DNA of 64,000 bases from 2-02-FULL-55-14 sp964534125. Lineage in GTDB: Bacteria; Bacteroidota; Ignavibacteria; UBA10030. A program made the translations under genes and the position numbers. Location: assembly GCA_964534125.1 (NCBI GenBank), contig CAZHOJ010000001.1, positions 124,001-188,000 of the forward strand, read 5' to 3'. The notes beneath the pieces were generated by a model. The model ran no database searches, had not been told where the DNA came from, and was given only the letters and a program-made list of their open reading frames with translations. Shown piece by piece: positions 63,782 through 64,000 of this stretch (the stretch's first letter is position 1; each line of letters begins with the position of its first letter).

Positions 63782-64000
63782 CTATGAGGCCGGGTCGATC
63801 AGGAACAACGGCTGGTTGTACTCGACCGGCTTGCCGTTCTCCACGAGGATCCTGACGATGGTCCCGTCAATATCCGACTCGATCTCGTTCATCAGTTTCA
63901 TTGCCTCGACGATGCAGAGCACCTGGCCTGACCGAACCTTCTGGCCCTCGGTCACATACGGATCGGCATCCGGCGATGGGGCTCTGTAGAATGTCCCCAC
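63782..64000 (-). CDS. accB: biotin carboxyl carrier protein, C-terminal part (cut by window edge)
   Basis: The last 72 or 73 codons of AccB, open to the window edge; VGTFYRAPSPDADPYVTEGQ is internal sequence, so the GTG at the edge is not a true start. The biotinyl-lysine motif CIVEAMKLMNEIESD is intact, followed by GTIVRILVENGKPVEYNQPLF. It forms an accB-accC-gcvH run. Confidence 0.93.
   Translation of the reverse strand: MGTFYRAPSPDADPYVTEGQKVRSGQVLCIVEAMKLMNEIESDIDGTIVRILVENGKPVEYNQPLFLIDPAS

Overview
The window is a high-GC chromosomal segment of a free-living, diderm, didermic-lipoprotein-rich bacterium that most resembles the Ignavibacteria/Chlorobi side of the Bacteroidota superphylum. 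The grounds are a type IX secretion (T9SS) C-terminal sorting domain, a dockerin-bearing surface protein, FadL-type and other outer-membrane barrels, many lipoproteins, a type-2-like IleRS, DivIVA, and a small-type SRP RNA. Promoters that can be read are ordinary sigma70 boxes (TTGACA/T, 16-17 bp, TATxxT) and most genes have clear Shine-Dalgarno sites, which argues against Bacteroidetes proper. The taxonomic placement is inference.

Layout. 1-4.6 kb: reverse-strand housekeeping run rng, transaldolase, gcvT, comB, ftsK (cut by the window edge). 4.9-5.6 kb: SRP RNA and tRNA-Ala(CGC) on the reverse strand, separated by three tandem repeats built on the 3' end of the tRNA. 5.8-15 kb: mazG facing phoH, a LysM protein plus a small lipoprotein behind a good promoter, radC, a TPR/periplasmic-binding-protein fusion coupled to a TPR gene, and an ABC exporter pair. 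15-27.5 kb: guaA, an acyl-AMP ligase, a small unknown gene, a DUF6600-like envelope protein, then rluD-lspA-dksA-like, ileS, and DUF2905-pnp-divIVA-yggS. 27.6-38.7 kb (forward): TPR protein, aroE, larE; an ArsR/SmtB repressor with its operator and a Zn/Cd/Pb-type P1B-ATPase; rplU-rpmA; mdh with a lipoprotein; FadL porin with an SGNH esterase lipoprotein. 38.7-42.8 kb (reverse): lipoprotein, NAD-dependent epimerase, outer-membrane barrel and an RsbW-like kinase, the last three with overlapping ends.

42.7-62 kb is the accessory part. It holds three very large exported surface proteins (1588, 523 and 1802 aa), preceded on the same strand by two stand-alone receiver proteins and a histidine kinase/NarL response regulator pair. 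The spaces around these genes, above all a 2.3 kb gene-free stretch at 47.76-50.04 kb, are filled with several families of degenerate short repeats that I did not see elsewhere in the window. 62-64 kb returns to housekeeping: gcvH, accC and the end of accB.

The most unusual items are the tRNA-Ala-tail repeat array, whose architecture recalls the E. coli tyrT/rtT locus, and the surface-protein island with its modular short-repeat families and the homologous C-terminal module shared by two proteins that lack a recognisable T9SS signal. All functional statements rest on reading motifs by eye; no database search was run.
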